DNA of 64,000 nucleotides from Paraburkholderia rhizosphaerae. Its GTDB lineage: Bacteria > Pseudomonadota > Gammaproteobacteria > Burkholderiales > Burkholderiaceae. The notes under the pieces are model-generated. The model saw nothing but the letters and a program-made list of their open reading frames with translations. It had not been told where the DNA came from and did not search any database. The stretch spans positions 1-64,000 of the forward strand of contig NZ_SORE01000019.1 in the NCBI RefSeq assembly GCF_004366595.1, given 5' to 3'. Positions 1 to 7,923 of the stretch are shown here, one piece after another; within the stretch, counting starts at the first letter, position 1; every line of letters starts with the position of its first letter. The translations under genes were made by a program, and so were the position numbers.

Positions 1-45
1 TGCCTGAGACGCCACCGTGCGTTTCTTCTTCATTGGCATATCCAT
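1..45 (-). other. Possible 5' end of an ORF running out of the window
   Basis: On the minus strand an open frame begins with three closely spaced methionine codons (positions 45, 39 and 33) and reads MDMPMKKKRTVASQA before the window edge. A short basic start of this kind is common in transposase OrfA and DNA-binding proteins, but 15 residues are too few to assign a family. It points away from the Hcp remnant that follows. Confidence 0.2.
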
Positions 46-91
46 GATTTTTATCGCTCATGATATGCCTCGCCCACGAAATCACGGATAG

Positions 92-316
92 GTCCCGCTC
101 GAATTCCTGAAAATCAAGCTGAGCAACGTCGTGATTACCCTTGTCGAGCCCATCGTTTACGACAATCACTACCGCGAGCAAGTTAGCCTCTCGTTCTCCA
201 AGGTCACGCAAGAATACAAGCTGCAAAACTTTTCTGGAACCAGTGCGGGTGTCGTTACGGCTACCTTCGATATTGCTGAGAATGTAGAACAGGGCAGAGC
301 ACGACAGAGTTACTAA
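92..316 (+). pseudogene. C-terminal remnant of a type VI secretion Hcp protein
   Basis: The frame reads VPLEFLKIKLSNVVITLVEP and ends in GTSAGVVTATFDIAENVE. These are the conserved C-terminal beta-strands of Hcp1-family proteins, the tube-forming subunits of the type VI secretion system. A TAG codon lies directly upstream (89-91), and the N-terminal half (the start and the first strands of the roughly 165-residue protein) is absent. About 70 residues remain, followed by a short unrelated-looking tail (EQGRARQSY). No other type VI genes are nearby, so this is an isolated fragment and not a working Hcp. The match is to family sequence remembered from knowledge, not a search. A GTG at 131 could in principle start a 61-residue product. 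Confidence 0.7.
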
Positions 317-402
317 GCATCTCTACGTTTTCCCCGTTCCGGCGGGGCTTCCTCGCAACGCATCCACGTGGGCAAGAATGAAACGCAAACAACTCATTTT
401 TC

Positions 403-588
403 TTATAGTCCTGGCAATGTCGAGTAGCTTGGCACGCCAGTGCCGACATCCAGCACGAACCCGAGGTGCGCGCCCGGGGCAAACGCGGGAACCGGGCGGT
501 CCTCCGGATCGCGCAATTCAATCGAGACAATATCCAGCCCTTTGGCCAGCCGTGTTACAACCCGTAGTTCTATCAGATCCGATGTCAT
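403..588 (-). pseudogene. Truncated N-terminus of a VanB/TsaB-type oxygenase reductase
   Basis: The first ~50 residues match the FAD-binding start of phthalate-dioxygenase-family reductases: IELRVVTRLAKGLDIVSIEL, then a stretch ending in FAPGAHLGFVL. Such reductases pass electrons from NAD(P)H through FMN and a plant-type [2Fe-2S] domain to a Rieske oxygenase. Here homology stops at about base 435, before the expected R-x-Y-S flavin motif, and the frame closes after ten unrelated residues. The ~320-residue protein is therefore reduced to its first sixth. The start has a good ribosome-binding site (GAGGGG) and follows the oxygenase stop by 9 bp, so the pair was once an operon that a rearrangement broke. 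Confidence 0.75.
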
Positions 589-597
589 CGCCGCCCC

Positions 598-1662
598 TCA
601 TGCCCGTGATGGCTGCGTGACTTCAGCGTAAGTTGAATCCGCCTTGATCATCTTTTCCACGATCCGGCGAAACTGGGACAACGCCGCGTCCACGCTCAAT
701 GGCGCCATCCTGAAGTCGGGATCCAGAGCGAGGTTCTGCTGCTGCGATGTGATCATCTCGCGATCCTCTTCGAACGCGTGCAGGATTCCCGCATGAATTT
801 CTCGCGTCACCTCCGGTCGATCGATCAGGAAGTTGTGCGGGTGTCCGAAGAAGTAGTGGGTGGAGTTCCCGGTTTCCGGTGTCAACGCCTGACAGCCACG
901 GAACGCCAATGCGTTTTCCCGTCGGCCGTCACGCTCCCCACGAGCGGTGGGGACCATACCTGAATCCATAATCAGGATTCCAGGAACCACAAAATCATAG
1001 TTCATCCAGCGATCTACCCGCGTTCCAGCAGGGTAATCCGCGTACTTCGCAGAATAGGCGGGTGGCTCCGTATCCGTCACCCGTTTCGTCAGCCGTACGC
1101 CGCGTTCTGTCCTTTCAACGCGCGGCAATACCGCCGCGTAGTCGGGCGATCCGCCAACGGTGGTCGGATGCAGGAATGGTAAATGCGAAAAGTCGAGGAG
1201 GTTATCCGCGATCAACAGATAGTTGACGTCGTAGTGCAAGTAGCCATCAAGCGATCGCCACTCCGGATGATCGAGCCACTGAGTGTCCGGGATAAGATTA
1301 CGGTCCGCCTTCTCCGGATCACCCATCCATACCCATATCCAGCGATGCTGCTGGACAACCGGGATTGCACGAACCCGCGCATTGCGCGGGATCCGGTCCT
1401 GCGCCGGCGCGCTGATGCACGCTCCCGAACGGTCGAACACAAGCCCGTGATACATGCATCGAATGCAATCACCGCCGTTTTCCGTTCGCCCCATTGAGAG
1501 TTTGGCGCCGCGGTGGCAGCACCGGTCTACCAAAGCGATGATCTCCGCTTTCGAGTTCCGCCAGAAAACCAGCGGAATGCCAGTGATCGTACGGCTCAGG
1601 AAAGCGTCATCGCGCACCTCGTGGTCCCAGGCAGCCACATACCAGCAGTTCTGCACAAACAC
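598..1662 (-). CDS. Rieske non-haem iron oxygenase, alpha subunit (VanA/TsaM type)
   Basis: This is a 354-residue oxygenase of the group that demethylates or hydroxylates aromatic acids, such as vanillate O-demethylase and toluenesulfonate methyl-monooxygenase. The Rieske cluster ligands are visible as C48-x-H50 and C69-x2-H72. The mononuclear iron motif is in NLLDFSHLPFLHP (H-x4-H preceded by Asp). The start MFVQNCWYVAAW is the usual one for the family, and the C-terminal domain is full length. The overall pattern (CCHRGA, CMYHGL, WIWVWMGDP) resembles TsaM more than VanA, so the substrate cannot be named. Its reductase partner just downstream is truncated, so electrons would have to come from a reductase encoded elsewhere. 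The divergent LysR gene is its probable regulator. Confidence 0.85.
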   Translation of the reverse strand: MFVQNCWYVAAWDHEVRDDAFLSRTITGIPLVFWRNSKAEIIALVDRCCHRGAKLSMGRTENGGDCIRCMYHGLVFDRSGACISAPAQDRIPRNARVRAIPVVQQHRWIWVWMGDPEKADRNLIPDTQWLDHPEWRSLDGYLHYDVNYLLIADNLLDFSHLPFLHPTTVGGSPDYAAVLPRVERTERGVRLTKRVTDTEPPAYSAKYADYPAGTRVDRWMNYDFVVPGILIMDSGMVPTARGERDGRRENALAFRGCQALTPETGNSTHYFFGHPHNFLIDRPEVTREIHAGILHAFEEDREMITSQQQNLALDPDFRMAPLSVDAALSQFRRIVEKMIKADSTYAEVTQPSRA

Positions 1663-1734
1663 TTTTGCGCCTCCAGTTGACGTGTTGAAGTGCTGGAATT
1701 GGACCTGCGGTGAGATAATTAGTAAATATCATAC

Positions 1735-1746
1735 TGATCATGATCA
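1735..1746. promoter_or_regulatory. Perfect 12-bp palindrome between the oxygenase and the LysR gene
   Basis: TGATCATGATCA lies in the 77-bp divergent intergenic space and overlaps the first possible start codon of the LysR gene. It is flanked by AT-rich DNA (TAATTAGTAAATATCATAC). Its place suits an autoregulatory operator, but LysR sites are usually T-N11-A and this was not shown. Confidence 0.3.
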
Positions 1747-2675
1747 TGATGAGCAAAATTAATCCACCGGCCATGGACCTGAATCTGCTGGCGGTGTTCG
1801 ATGAGATCTATACCCACCGAAATCTCACGCGTGCTGCAGAAGTACTCGGCGTGACGCAATCGGCGCTCAGCCATAGTTTGCGTAAGCTGCGCCTAGCATT
1901 TCACGACGAACTGTTCGTACGGAAGGGAATGTCGATGGAGCCCACCACGCGCGCGGATGCGCTCAGGCTTCCCGTGCGACGCATTATGGAAACACTGTCG
2001 TCCGAGGTGCTGTCGGTCTCGCAATTTTCACCCGCTTCCGCGCAGCGTGAGTTTTCGCTTGCGATGGTGGATATGGCTGAGGTCGTGTTTCTGCCGCCGC
2101 TCATGCGTCGCCTCAAAAGTCATGCGCCGGCCTGCACGCTCCGTACACGACGCATGCCGACTGAGAATATTGCTGATGCGCTCGACACCGGCACAGTGGA
2201 ACTTGCGCTTGGCAATGTCATGCTGTCTCGTGATTCGATCTATCGGCAGATGCTGTTCCAACACGACTATGTCGTGTTGGCATGGAAACGCCATCCCCGC
2301 CTTCGCTCGCGAATATCCTGGGACGACTTCCAGCGGGAGGAGCACGTAGTCGTAACTTCTGGCTCGGACGAACACCTTAAAGCGACGTTACTGGAGCCAC
2401 GGGGAATACACCGGAAAGCATTCGTTCACGTCGGTGGATTCTTGTCCGTTCCGTGGCTAATCAGGGGCACAGATCTGATTGCAACCGTCCCCACACGGTT
2501 GAGCGAAGACCTTGCAACCGCAGCGGACGTAATGCAATTTTGCTTGCCGGAACCTGCGACCCCTTACGGACTGTTTTCGCTTTGGCATGCGCGCCAGCAC
2601 AATGATCCTGGCCACAGATGGCTCCGACAGACGATTTTCGAGCTCATGAAACACTATCCTGAGACTGGATCGTGA
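1740..2675 (+). CDS. LysR-type transcriptional regulator
   Basis: The N-terminal winged helix-turn-helix is clear (DLNLLAVFDEIYTHRNLTRA followed by LGVTQSALSHSLRKLR), and a ~200-residue substrate-binding domain follows. At up to 311 residues it is full length. Starts at 1740, 1746, 1749 and 1773 are all possible, and none has a convincing ribosome-binding site. The last (MDLNLL) matches the conserved family start best. It is transcribed divergently from the Rieske oxygenase, the classic arrangement of a LysR activator with its target, as with TsaR and the tsa genes. The inducer is unknown. Confidence 0.85.
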   Translation: MIMMSKINPPAMDLNLLAVFDEIYTHRNLTRAAEVLGVTQSALSHSLRKLRLAFHDELFVRKGMSMEPTTRADALRLPVRRIMETLSSEVLSVSQFSPASAQREFSLAMVDMAEVVFLPPLMRRLKSHAPACTLRTRRMPTENIADALDTGTVELALGNVMLSRDSIYRQMLFQHDYVVLAWKRHPRLRSRISWDDFQREEHVVVTSGSDEHLKATLLEPRGIHRKAFVHVGGFLSVPWLIRGTDLIATVPTRLSEDLATAADVMQFCLPEPATPYGLFSLWHARQHNDPGHRWLRQTIFELMKHYPETGS

Positions 2676-2880
2676 GGCTGAATGTGCATGGCATCAGGGA
2701 AACGATCTAGTCGAATCTGACTACAATCGGCCCGTGCATTCACCGCGATCATCCTGCGTTTTTGGCTCTTACAGCGAGCCTCTTTTGCTAGAGGCCAGGA
2801 ATTCTCATCGTTTGCTGCCAGGCAAAGGCAGTGAGCCTGCGGGCGCTACTGGTCGATAATGGCAAACAAACGTCGGTCCC

Positions 2881-3564
2881 GTGTCGGATAACGGTCGCAC
2901 GTCACGTCCTCCCGAAGGACGGTTCATGGCGGTACTCAGAAGTTGGCATTGGACGAGCGGTTTGCCGTTCGAAATCGATCCTCGGCGCTCAGGTATAGTG
3001 CTGTTTACAAAGACAAACACACGGCTTTCACGGGCACTCTGCAAGATCGTCGGCGACGTTATCCAGTCTACAGGTGGCCATTCAACGCTTGATGCCCTCT
3101 TCATAACTTCTGGCGCTTCTGGAGAGCCGCCTGCGCGCTCGCATGCCGGAAAGTGGAAGGAATGGCTTTTCCGATCCGGGCAAGACGCCCGAGTCGATAG
3201 CCTCCAGGTTTTGGGAAATGTGCTCGAAGAGTATATGGACACTGTTCCTGCGAGCCCGGACGATCTTGCATGGAAAGAGAATAAGGCTCGCATTGAAGCG
3301 GCCTTCGCAGAAGACGGACTCCGTTACTACCGGCATGGAAGGGTGCTCCCAGTAGGCCGCGTAGCCGACAGTGAAGACATCAGTCAAGTCTCTGCCCGTC
3401 TTGTTCCCGCAAAGCCCGACAACGTAGACGAAGTTGTTCAGATCGTGATTCAGGGTCTGCGTCGGGGCCATGCACCCGCTCACATATCGGCGAAAAGGAG
3501 CTGTCGTCGTCCGGCTGGAAAATCACTGATCCACCTCCGTGGCCGTGCGCAACCGATGAAGTAA
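2881..3564 (+). CDS. Hypothetical protein, not recognised
   Basis: This is a 227-residue ORF. The first ~190 residues have protein-like composition, with a probable helical stretch around LQVLGNVLEEYMD and a run DDLAWKENKARIEAAFAED followed by GLRYYRHGRVLPVG. That resembles the N-terminal part of some abortive-infection or HEPN-associated proteins, but too weakly to name a family. The last ~35 residues are basic and low in complexity, as if the frame runs past a break into unrelated DNA. Overlapping minus-strand ORFs here are shorter and look less coding. The surroundings are remnants (hcp, reductase fragment), so this may also be a truncated gene. Confidence 0.45.
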   Translation: MSDNGRTSRPPEGRFMAVLRSWHWTSGLPFEIDPRRSGIVLFTKTNTRLSRALCKIVGDVIQSTGGHSTLDALFITSGASGEPPARSHAGKWKEWLFRSGQDARVDSLQVLGNVLEEYMDTVPASPDDLAWKENKARIEAAFAEDGLRYYRHGRVLPVGRVADSEDISQVSARLVPAKPDNVDEVVQIVIQGLRRGHAPAHISAKRSCRRPAGKSLIHLRGRAQPMK

Positions 3565-3729
3565 CCGCGATGAACCGCGCGACGCTGGCTGCGGGAGTTG
3601 CCGCCGACGCACATAGCGTGCAACCGCCCACATCGCCCCAATTACAAAAAAAGAACCGTCGTCGGCCCAATAAACCATCAATCCGTAGTCCGAATATATC
3701 CATAGACAGCGCGCGAGTTTCTCAAGCAC
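3523..3729 (-). CDS. Possible small membrane protein
   Basis: A GTG-started 68-residue frame begins 2 bp after the stop of the upstream minus-strand ORF (3732-3896). It contains one likely membrane segment (SFFVIGAMWAVARYV) followed by a basic tail RRRQ. The tight spacing of two consecutive frames, both with hydrophobic segments, argues for a small membrane-protein operon or its remnant. No family was recognised, and the region is accessory in character. Confidence 0.3.
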   Translation of the reverse strand: MLEKLARCLWIYSDYGLMVYWADDGSFFVIGAMWAVARYVRRRQLPQPASRGSSRLLHRLRTATEVDQ

Positions 3730-4148
3730 TCTTAAGCCGTATGAAACAGCTTAAGCGAAGCCGCTGTTGCGCCGATGATTGCTCCGATTGGATGCAGATC
3801 GATGGCCCGGTCGATCCACCCAAAGAAGACGCTCAACGTAATGCCGCCGAACAACGCGCAGTTAGCGACACACCGCAGACGACCAAAGATGGTGACGTTT
3901 CACCACTGCTCCCTGTTCAATCGCTTCTTTATGATGGTAGTAATCCTAACTCAACACATGCCTCCCATCCCGCGAATTCTGGCACGCTAGCCAATCGGCC
4001 AGGGGATCTTCTCACCCGACTCGTCTCGTCGACTCGCCAGCCTGTCCTCATGACCTTCGGCGCCCCGCCGGTCACCCGCACGAGCGCCGCGATTCCTGAA
4101 AACCTGCCCGGTGATAAACTCCCATCACCGATTTCCGTCCCCGTCTCC
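3565..4148. other. Gene-poor stretch upstream of the NUDIX gene
   Basis: The plus-strand frame of the NUDIX gene stays open through this stretch, but the translated sequence is low-complexity and unlike the family, so the NUDIX gene is taken to start at 4149. The only plausible coding signal is on the minus strand: two small hydrophobic ORFs between 3523 and 3896. No promoter was recognised with confidence. Confidence 0.4.
3732..3896 (-). CDS. Possible small membrane protein, start unclear
   Basis: The minus-strand frame reads FGGITLSVFFGWIDRAIDLH then PIGAIIGATAASLKLFHTA before the stop. These are two short hydrophobic segments joined by a polar turn, as in small inner-membrane or holin-like proteins. 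The frame is closed upstream by a TGA near 3900, and only TTG codons are available as starts, so it may be a decayed or 5'-truncated gene. It is followed after 2 bp by another small membrane ORF. Confidence 0.25.
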   Translation of the reverse strand, partial: VTIFGRLRCVANCALFGGITLSVFFGWIDRAIDLHPIGAIIGATAASLKLFHTA

Positions 4149-4694
4149 ATGAAATTCTGTTCTGTCTGCGGCCACGCGGTCAGCGTGAGCATTCCGCCCG
4201 GCGACAACCGGGAACGCTTCGTCTGCGCGAGCTGCGGCACCGTGCACTATCAGAATCCGCGCAATGTGGTCGGCACCGTTCCGGTCTGGGACGACAAGGT
4301 GCTGCTGTGCCGACGCGCGATCGAGCCACGCTACGGCTACTGGACGCTGCCCGCGGGCTTCATGGAGATGGGCGAAACCACATCGGAGGCGGCGTCACGC
4401 GAAACGCTCGAGGAAGCCGGCGCGCGCGTGGAAGTGCAGAGCCTCTTTACGCTCCTCAACGTCCCTCACGTGCATCAGGTGCATCTGTTCTACCTCGCGC
4501 GCCTGCTCGACCTCGATATCGCGGCCGGCGAAGAGAGCCTCGAAGTCAAGCTCTTCGAAGAGCACGAGATTCCATGGGACGACATCGCGTTCCCCACGGT
4601 TGGCCAGACGCTGCGGTTCTTTTTCGCGGACCGGACTTCGGGTAGCTTCGGCCTGCACACCGGCGACATTTTTCGCTCGTTGCGCGAAGGCTGA
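4149..4694 (+). CDS. NUDIX hydrolase with N-terminal zinc ribbon
   Basis: The protein has 181 residues. Two CxxC pairs (CSVC near residue 4 and CASC near residue 27) form a zinc ribbon. The NUDIX box follows as G-F-M-E-M-G-E, then REXXEE within SRETLEEAGA, which binds the metal ions used to cleave nucleoside diphosphates linked to another moiety. This arrangement is common to NADH-pyrophosphatase-like NUDIX proteins. The open frame extends far upstream, but homology begins at MKFCSVCGHAV. The aat gene starts 11 bp downstream of its stop, so the two are probably cotranscribed. The exact substrate cannot be told from the sequence. Confidence 0.85.
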   Translation: MKFCSVCGHAVSVSIPPGDNRERFVCASCGTVHYQNPRNVVGTVPVWDDKVLLCRRAIEPRYGYWTLPAGFMEMGETTSEAASRETLEEAGARVEVQSLFTLLNVPHVHQVHLFYLARLLDLDIAAGEESLEVKLFEEHEIPWDDIAFPTVGQTLRFFFADRTSGSFGLHTGDIFRSLREG

Positions 4695-4705
4695 GCGGCG
4701 CACGC

Positions 4706-5443
4706 ATGGTCCCCTGGCTCGGCCCCGACGACCCGTTTCCGTCCGTCGAACGCGCACTCGGTGAAGCGAGCGGCGCGCCAGGCCTGCTCGCCGCGAGCGC
4801 GGACCTGCTGCCGTCGCGCCTGATCGACGCCTATCGACGCGGCATCTTTCCGTGGTACTCGGATGGCCAGCCGGTATTGTGGTGGAGCCCCGACCCACGG
4901 ATGATCCTGCGGCCGCGCGAATTCAAGGTTTCGCCGTCGTTGCGCAAAACGCTCAAGCGGGTGGTGCGCGACGATGCATGGGAAGTCCGCGTCGACCACG
5001 ACTTCGCCGCGGTGATGCGCGCCTGCGCCCAGGCGCCGCGCCGCGGACAGCGCGGCACATGGATCACTGCCGATGTGATCGACGCGTATTCGTCGCTGCA
5101 TCGGCATGGCGATGCGCACAGCATTGAGACGTGGCGCAACGGCACGCGTGTCGGCGGATTGTATGGCGTGTCGTTCGGCCGGATGTTCTTTGGCGAATCG
5201 ATGTTTGCCGAGGTGACCGATGCATCCAAGATCGCGCTCGCCGCGCTCGTCGCGCACTTGCAACGCCACGAAATAGAAATGATAGACTGCCAGCAGAACA
5301 CATCGCATCTGGCGTCGCTGGGCGGCTGCGAGATCGCGCGCAAGGCGTTCGTCGCGCATGTACGCGCATCGGTCGATGCCCCGCAGATTCCCTGGCGCTT
5401 CGACAAATCGGTACTGCTTGACCTCACCGGCCGCGCAAGATAA
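4706..5443 (+). CDS. aat: Leucyl/phenylalanyl-tRNA--protein transferase
   Basis: Aat transfers Leu or Phe from aminoacyl-tRNA to proteins with N-terminal Lys or Arg, marking them for ClpS/ClpAP degradation (bacterial N-end rule). The family signature is plain: AYRRGIFPWYSDGQPVLWWS near the N-terminus, then SPDPRMIL, GVSFGRMFFGESMF, and DCQQNTSHLASLGG near the C-terminus. At 245 residues it is the normal length. It lies 11 bp behind the NUDIX gene and is followed, after a 225-bp spacer, by the second N-end-rule transferase bpt. The substrates of the two enzymes are complementary: basic residues here and acidic ones for Bpt. Confidence 0.95.
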   Translation: MVPWLGPDDPFPSVERALGEASGAPGLLAASADLLPSRLIDAYRRGIFPWYSDGQPVLWWSPDPRMILRPREFKVSPSLRKTLKRVVRDDAWEVRVDHDFAAVMRACAQAPRRGQRGTWITADVIDAYSSLHRHGDAHSIETWRNGTRVGGLYGVSFGRMFFGESMFAEVTDASKIALAALVAHLQRHEIEMIDCQQNTSHLASLGGCEIARKAFVAHVRASVDAPQIPWRFDKSVLLDLTGRAR

Positions 5444-5668
5444 CGCAACCGCAGGCGCGCATGCGGCACAAACGAGGACGCAACCGGGAACTCAACTGCG
5501 GAGAAGTCAACCGCGGCCTCGACTGTGGCTTCACCCGCGGCCGCAATCGCGCTCACGCCCGGCGTGCTCGCGGCACCACGCGCCCGTCGGATGAGCGACA
5601 CCTGATGCGACCTCCCGCCCCGCCGTCGCGGGTTTGCCAGTGATAGAGACGCTTCGAGAGCTGCCAAC

Positions 5669-6490
5669 GTGACTCACCCGAACGAGCTGCCGCTTTCACC
5701 GCTTTCCGCGCTGCAATTCTATGCAACGGCGCCGTACCCGTGCAGCTATCTGGACGGACGCATCGCGCGTTCGCAGGTGGCCACGCCGAGCCATCTGATC
5801 AACTCAGACGTCTATACCGACCTCGTCAAGGCCGGTTTCCGGCGCTCCGGCGTCTTCACTTACCGGCCCTACTGTGACGGTTGCCGCGCATGCATTCCAG
5901 TGCGCGTGCCGGTCGAGCAGTTCACGCCGAACCGCACGCAGCGCCGCGTGCGTAAGCTGCACGGCGGGCTTGTCGCGAAAGTCACGCCGCTGCACTACGA
6001 CGAAGAACATTACGCGCTCTATATGCGCTACCAATCGGCGCGTCACGCGGGCGGCGGCATGGACCGCGACAGCCGCGACCAGTACGAGCAGTTCCTGCTG
6101 CAAAGCAGGATCAACTCGCGGCTGGTCGAATTCCGCGAGCCGGTGCTGAATGACAGCATGCAGCCTGGCGCGCTGCGCATGATCAGCATGATCGACATCC
6201 TCGGCGACGGGCTCTCGTCGGTCTACACGTTTTTCGATCCGGATCAACCGCGCAGCAGCTACGGCACCTATAACATCCTGTGGCAGATCGAGCAGGCGCA
6301 CAGCCTGAATCTGCCGTACGTGTATCTCGGCTACTGGATTCGGGAAAGCCCGAAGATGGCGTACAAATCGAACTACCGTCCGCTGGAAGGGCTCGTCGAC
6401 GGCAACTGGAAGGTGCTCGATCCGTCGAACCCGGTCGTATCGACTATCGATGCACCGACACCACGCCGCCGCGGCCCGGTCTACCTGTAA
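5669..6490 (+). CDS. bpt: Aspartate/glutamate leucyltransferase (arginyltransferase family)
   Basis: Bpt adds Leu to proteins bearing N-terminal Asp or Glu, feeding them to the ClpS pathway. The 273-residue protein shows the ATE-family N-terminal cysteine region (YRPYCDGCRACIPVRVP), the central YALYMRYQSARH region, and the conserved VYLGYWI segment preceding ...SPKMAYKSNYRPLE. The start is a GTG at 5669 (MTHPNELPLSPL), which matches the usual family start. The pairing with aat is a common proteobacterial arrangement. It is followed by pyrD. Confidence 0.93.
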   Translation: MTHPNELPLSPLSALQFYATAPYPCSYLDGRIARSQVATPSHLINSDVYTDLVKAGFRRSGVFTYRPYCDGCRACIPVRVPVEQFTPNRTQRRVRKLHGGLVAKVTPLHYDEEHYALYMRYQSARHAGGGMDRDSRDQYEQFLLQSRINSRLVEFREPVLNDSMQPGALRMISMIDILGDGLSSVYTFFDPDQPRSSYGTYNILWQIEQAHSLNLPYVYLGYWIRESPKMAYKSNYRPLEGLVDGNWKVLDPSNPVVSTIDAPTPRRRGPVYL

Positions 6491-6634
6491 AAATCCACGC
6501 GCTCCACCACTGGTTCACACATACGATTCTGCCGCCCGCCGCGGCTGCCGCGCGGTCCGTGATCGCTCGACGGAAAGACGCGTGGCGCGTTGTCGTAAAA
6601 TAGCGGGTTGTCATCTTCCCGCTCCCAACCCTTC

Positions 6635-7672
6635 GTGTTCAGTTCTCTCTATCCGCTCGTACGCGCCCAACTCTTTCGCATGGACGCGGAAGACGCTCAC
6701 CATCTGACACTGCGCATACTCGGTGCAGCCGGCCGCACCGGCGTCGCGAGTGCGCTTGCGCCGCGGGTGCCCGACGTGCCGCGCACCGTAATGGGGCTCG
6801 AATTTCGCAATCCGGTCGGCCTCGCGGCGGGCCTCGACAAGGACGGCGCGTGCATTGACGGATTGGCGGCGCTCGGTTTCGGTTTTATCGAAGTCGGCAC
6901 GGTGACGCCGCGGGCGCAACCGGGCAATCCGCGACCGCGCATGTTCCGCCTGCCGCAGGCGAACGCGCTGATCAACCGGATGGGCTTTAACAACGCGGGC
7001 GTCGACCAGTTCGTCAGGAACGTGCAAGCGGCGCGTTATCGCGGCGTGCTCGGTCTGAATATCGGCAAGAATGCGGACACGCCGATCGAACGAGCGGCGG
7101 AAGACTATTTGTATTGCCTCGAGCGTGTGTATCCGTTCGCGAGCTACGTGACGATCAACATTTCGTCGCCGAACACGAAGAATCTGCGCCAGTTGCAAGG
7201 CGCGGACGAGCTCGACGCGCTACTCGCGGCGCTCAAGGAAAAGCAGCAGAAGCTCGCCGACCTGCACGGCAAGCTCGTGCCGCTCGCACTGAAAATTGCG
7301 CCTGATCTCGACGACGAACAGGTGAAATCGATTGCCGGCACGTTGCTGCGGCATCGGATCGAAGGCGTGATCGCGACCAACACCACGCTGTCGCGCGCCG
7401 CAGTCGCGGGTCTGCCGCATGCCGACGAGGCCGGCGGCTTATCCGGCAGACCGGTCTTCGATGCGTCGAACAACGTGATCCGCAGGCTGCGCAGCGAAGT
7501 CGGCGATACGGTGCCGATTATCGGCGTCGGCGGCATTTTCTCCGGCGACGATGCGCGAGCGAAGATCGCGGCCGGCGCGTCACTCGTGCAGCTCTATACG
7601 GGGTTCATCTACCGCGGGCCGTCGCTGGTCGCCGACTGCGTACAAGCTGTTGCGCGCGCAAGTGTCGGCTAG
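6635..7672 (+). CDS. pyrD: Dihydroorotate dehydrogenase (quinone), class 2
   Basis: PyrD oxidises dihydroorotate to orotate at the inner membrane and passes electrons to quinone (pyrimidine synthesis step 4). Visible features are the N-terminal amphipathic membrane-binding helices (MFSSLYPLVRAQLF), the FMN-site sequences NPVGLAAGLDKDG and NRMGFNN, the catalytic-loop region NISSPNTKNLRQLQ with the class 2 serine, and the C-terminal GVGGIFSG and QLYTGFIYRGP phosphate-binding motifs. The start used is the GTG at 6635, which gives the family N-terminus and 345 residues. A TTG at 6608 would add nine residues with no family support. Confidence 0.95.
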   Translation: MFSSLYPLVRAQLFRMDAEDAHHLTLRILGAAGRTGVASALAPRVPDVPRTVMGLEFRNPVGLAAGLDKDGACIDGLAALGFGFIEVGTVTPRAQPGNPRPRMFRLPQANALINRMGFNNAGVDQFVRNVQAARYRGVLGLNIGKNADTPIERAAEDYLYCLERVYPFASYVTINISSPNTKNLRQLQGADELDALLAALKEKQQKLADLHGKLVPLALKIAPDLDDEQVKSIAGTLLRHRIEGVIATNTTLSRAAVAGLPHADEAGGLSGRPVFDASNNVIRRLRSEVGDTVPIIGVGGIFSGDDARAKIAAGASLVQLYTGFIYRGPSLVADCVQAVARASVG

Positions 7673-7861
7673 CAACGCCTGACAAGCGAGATCAAACCGG
7701 GTCGAGCGCGCGCGAGCGTGCTCAAGCCGGACCAGTCGGAACACGCTCGATCAATCAGCGCGCCTTAATGGACACCACGCAGCAGTGCCAGAGAGCCGTG
7801 GTGCCACTGCCGCGCCACCAGGTGTCCCCGCCCGATCGCCATCGGCTCGCTGCCCTGCCCC

Positions 7862-7921
7862 GCTCATTGCCCCGCTCATTGCCCCGCTCATTGCCCCGCT
7901 CATTGCCCCGCTCATTGCCCC
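7862..7921. repeat. Five perfect tandem copies of a 12-bp unit
   Basis: GCTCATTGCCCC is repeated five times without mismatch, with a partial unit on the left (TGCCCC) and a diverged one on the right. The array ends 2 bp before the stop codon of the minus-strand oxidoreductase gene, so it lies in that gene's 3' untranslated region. On the minus strand, in a different frame, it would encode a repeated Gly-Asn-Glu-Arg unit, but no credible gene uses that frame. The exact identity of copies suggests recent slippage expansion. Confidence 0.95.
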
Positions 7922-7923
7922 AC

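Noticed and set aside
3570..4148. Long N-terminal extension of the NUDIX protein
   Set aside because: The frame is open, but the sequence is low-complexity and lacks family similarity. The zinc-ribbon start at 4149 fits the family.
7862..7921. Tandem repeats as a CRISPR array
   Set aside because: The units are 12 bp, directly adjacent and without spacers; no cas gene is present.
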